A model generated the notes under the pieces. That model saw only the letters and a list, made by a program, of their open reading frames with translations, ran no database searches and was not told where the DNA came from. Shown here in pieces: positions 61,963-64,000 of a stretch of 64,000 nt of DNA. The first letter of the stretch is position 1; each line of letters starts with the position of its first letter. Source of the stretch: Tritonibacter litoralis. GTDB lineage: Bacteria; Pseudomonadota; Alphaproteobacteria; Rhodobacterales; Rhodobacteraceae. The stretch lies in assembly GCF_009496005.1 (NCBI RefSeq), contig NZ_WIBF01000003.1, positions 186,001 through 250,000 of the forward strand, read 5' to 3'. Made by a program: the position numbers and the translations under genes.

Positions 61963-62952
61963 ATGTCCAAACTGGTCACGATCTATGGTGGGTCCGGCTT
62001 TGTGGGGCGCTATATTGCGCGGCGCATGGCCAAGGAAGGCTGGCGGGTGCGCGTTGCGGTGCGTCGTCCCAACGAGGCAATGTATGTCAAACCCTATGGC
62101 GTGCCGGGTCAGGTTGAGCCGGTTCTGTGCAATATCCGCGATGACGCTTCGGTGGCGTCGGTCATGGAAGGTGCTGATGCGGTTGTGAACTGCGTGGGCG
62201 TTCTGAATGGCATTGGTAAGAACACGTTTGAAGCAGTGCATGCCAACGGGGCGGAGCGCATCGCGCGGATCTCTGCGCTGCAGGACATTCCTCAGATTGT
62301 TCACATCTCGGCCATTGGCGCGGATGCTGAAAGCGACAGCGCCTATGCGCGGACCAAAGCCGCCGGCGAAGCGGCAGTTTTGGAACATCGCGCGGATGCG
62401 ATCATTCTGCGCCCCTCGGTCATCTTTGGCACCGAAGACGCGTTCTTTAACCGATTTGGCGCGATGGCGCGTATGGCTCCGGTTCTGCCGATCGCGGGCG
62501 GCAACACCAAGTTCCAGCCCGTGTTTGTGGATGACGTAGCCAAGGCCGCCGTTCTGGGCGCGCTGGGTCAGGCTGCGGCGGGCACCTATGAGCTGGGCGG
62601 GCCCGAGGTTAAAACTTTCCGCGCTTTGATGGAACAAATGCTGGAGGTGATCCACCGCCGTGCGATCATTGTCTCGTTGCCGGGCATGGCCGCCGGCTTG
62701 ATGGCATTTGGCTTTGACATGGTTCAGAAGTTCTCTGGCGGTCTGATCGAGAATAAGACATTGACCGTGGATCAGCTGCGGAACCTGAAGGTTGACAATG
62801 TGGTCTCAGACGCGGCCAAGGGGTTTGCCGATCTGGGTATCCGCCCGGTGTCGCTGGCTTCAGTTCTTTCGGATTACCTGTGGAAATTCCGCCCCTCTGG
62901 CCAATATGACGAGATGGTTGGATCCGCCCGCAATCTGCGTGGCGATCTCTAA
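61963..62952 (+). CDS. NDUFA9-like NAD(P)-binding complex I-associated protein
   Basis: 329 residues of the atypical short-chain dehydrogenase family. NAD(P)-binding GGSGFVGRYIARRMAKEGW (~9-27), then VNCVGVLNGIGKNTFEAVHA, IVHISAIGAD, SAYARTKAAGEAAVL (YxxxK-like) and LRPSVIFGTEDAFFNRF. This matches the NDUFA9 supernumerary subunit of mitochondrial complex I and its alphaproteobacterial homologues. Here the nuo operon is not nearby. Preceded by AGGAG. Convergent with uppP. Confidence 0.88.
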   Translation: MSKLVTIYGGSGFVGRYIARRMAKEGWRVRVAVRRPNEAMYVKPYGVPGQVEPVLCNIRDDASVASVMEGADAVVNCVGVLNGIGKNTFEAVHANGAERIARISALQDIPQIVHISAIGADAESDSAYARTKAAGEAAVLEHRADAIILRPSVIFGTEDAFFNRFGAMARMAPVLPIAGGNTKFQPVFVDDVAKAAVLGALGQAAAGTYELGGPEVKTFRALMEQMLEVIHRRAIIVSLPGMAAGLMAFGFDMVQKFSGGLIENKTLTVDQLRNLKVDNVVSDAAKGFADLGIRPVSLASVLSDYLWKFRPSGQYDEMVGSARNLRGDL

Positions 62953-62976
62953 GGGCGCTCCCTCAGTTCAAATGAC

Positions 62977-63008
62977 AAAAGGCGCCCTTGGGCGCCTTTT
63001 CCTTTTTT
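62977..63008. terminator. Bidirectional rho-independent terminator
   Basis: AAAAGGCGCC (62977-62986) pairs with GGCGCCTTTT (62991-63000) around a 4-base loop, followed on the plus strand by CCTTTTTT. It lies between convergent genes and can serve both. Confidence 0.85.
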
Positions 63009-63019
63009 GGGATGTTCCA

Positions 63020-63826
63020 TCAGGCTGAGTAGGCAATGATCAGCAGAATGACACCCAGGATCACTCGGTAGATTACATAAGGCGTAAAGCTGACGCTGCG
63101 CAAAAGCCGCATCATCAGCACCAACGCCACCAGCGCCGAGGCAAAGGCCAGCGCCGCCGCAATGGCCGCGTCGCGGATAATGGCGGCATTGGCTTCGACG
63201 GCCATTTCCATGCCCAGCAGCAGGCCCGATGCGATGATTGTCGGGATCGACATCAACATGGCAATTTTGGCCCCGTCTTCGCGGGTATACCCCAATTGGC
63301 GCGCACCGGTGATGGTGATGCCAGACCGGGATGTCCCGGGGATCAGTGCCAGCATCTGCCACAGGCCCATAATCACGGCATCTTTGACGCCCCAGTCTCC
63401 CAGCTCTTTGCGGGTTGGGCCCCATTGGTCGGCGACATAAAGAACAATCCCAAACCCGAGCATGGTCCACCCAATTACGGCCATGGAGCGCAGCGCGTCG
63501 CTGAGGCCAGTAAAATGCAGGAAGGCTCCAAACAGAACGGTTGGGATTGTGGCGATGATCAGACCCAGCGCAAGCCGTGCGCCCGGCGTATCCGTGCGCC
63601 CACGTGCAAGTGTTGCAAGCCCCACCAAGCCGTCGCGGACGTCGCTCCAGAAATACATAACAACTGCAAATAATGTGCCGACATGTACAGCGACATCAAT
63701 AAGCTGGCCTTGATCATCCATGCCGGTGAGTTCCGGCAGCAGAATCAGATGTCCAGAGGACGAGATGGGAAGAAATTCGGTAATCCCCTGGATAACCGCG
63801 ACAATAAAGAGGTGAAACAAAGACAT
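63020..63826 (-). CDS. uppP: Undecaprenyl-diphosphatase
   Basis: Inner-membrane phosphatase that recycles undecaprenyl pyrophosphate for peptidoglycan and polysaccharide carriers; over-expression gives bacitracin resistance. 268 residues from the ATG at 63826; a 46-codon in-frame extension is rejected as hydrophilic and unlike the family. The BacA signatures are present: GITEFLPISSSGHL (~14-27) and LALIPGTSRSGITITGARQL (~162-181). About eight membrane segments. Confidence 0.95.
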   Translation of the reverse strand: MSLFHLFIVAVIQGITEFLPISSSGHLILLPELTGMDDQGQLIDVAVHVGTLFAVVMYFWSDVRDGLVGLATLARGRTDTPGARLALGLIIATIPTVLFGAFLHFTGLSDALRSMAVIGWTMLGFGIVLYVADQWGPTRKELGDWGVKDAVIMGLWQMLALIPGTSRSGITITGARQLGYTREDGAKIAMLMSIPTIIASGLLLGMEMAVEANAAIIRDAAIAAALAFASALVALVLMMRLLRSVSFTPYVIYRVILGVILLIIAYSA

Positions 63827-64000
63827 GGGGGTTTCCGTCGGAGATAAACTGATACGAGTTCTATGGACTGTGTATAAGTCACTGGGATGAAAAGGAAGTC
63901 TCTCAATTGAGTCCGAATCGGACCTAAAACTTCTGTACATCCTCGTGAATCTGGGTATGACCAAGGTAACGAACGACCTAAAAGGTCAGCAAGGTTTACC

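Noticed and set aside
1-64000. CRISPR array, prophage, insertion sequence or toxin-antitoxin pair
   Set aside because: No regularly spaced repeats, transposase, integrase, phage structural or toxin-antitoxin-like genes were seen; the only clear repeat is the tRNA-Leu duplication.

Overview
The window reads as one continuous chromosomal segment of a marine alphaproteobacterium, most likely a Rhodobacteraceae (Roseobacter-group) genome. This rests on gene content and protein resemblance: an NDUFA9-like and an NDUFAF5-like complex I-associated protein, a bacterial voltage-gated sodium channel with a TLESWSMG filter, the rimP-nusA-ylxR-infB operon, a PrsA-like PPIase-argJ-mutT operon divergent from secA, and the rnd-lptC-lptA-lptB ... 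hpf-ptsN order. I saw no insertion sequence, phage gene, CRISPR array or rRNA. Coding density is high and gene ends often overlap by ATGA.

Layout. 1-9.1 kb: 3' end of a malic enzyme/phosphotransacetylase fusion, a ribokinase-like kinase, exported MsrA, a DUF898-M48 protease pair, argG, a membrane protein and ilvA. 8.8-10.6 kb: divergent signalling genes (an Hpt phosphotransfer protein and a response regulator fused to a PP2C phosphatase), followed by nudix genes, hslO and cca. 14-19.8 kb: two overlapping ABC half-exporters, an RlmD-like rRNA methyltransferase and the sodium channel. 19.8-22 kb: a cell-wall group (two L,D-transpeptidase-fold proteins and a CAP lipoprotein) and a 60-residue secreted or membrane peptide. 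22-29.2 kb: hemH, NDUFAF5-like, comF, grxC, a nitrilase-family amidase, a MarR regulator, ubiG, pip and a half-length solute-binding protein. 29.3-34.8 kb: the nusA-infB operon behind a leader with an attenuator-like terminator. 35-43.9 kb: an unlisted 40-codon gene, mutT-argJ-PPIase, secA, and two envelope proteins including a PstS-like/OmpA fusion. 44-47.2 kb: dnaK-dnaJ, then alkB.

48-57.4 kb is the most distinctive part: an ABC-2 polysaccharide-export permease, cysQ (PAP phosphatase), galU, galE, two tandem paralogous GT2-like glycosyltransferases, a Core-2/I-branching (GT14)-like transferase with a long unassigned C-terminal half, and a two-domain sulfotransferase-like protein. cysQ removes the PAP by-product of sulfotransferases, so the whole reads as a compact locus for making and sulfating a surface polysaccharide. 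A symmetric dyad (GGTACA...TTCGAA...TGTACC) upstream of galU, with a matching half-site at the cysQ ribosome binding site, may co-regulate it.

57.4-64 kb: ptsN, hpf, the lpt transport genes without the rpoN often found among them, RNase D, two identical tandem tRNA-Leu(CAG) genes each with its own promoter, an NDUFA9-like protein and uppP. Non-ATG starts and trimmed N-termini were chosen from ribosome binding sites, ATGA overlaps and family length.
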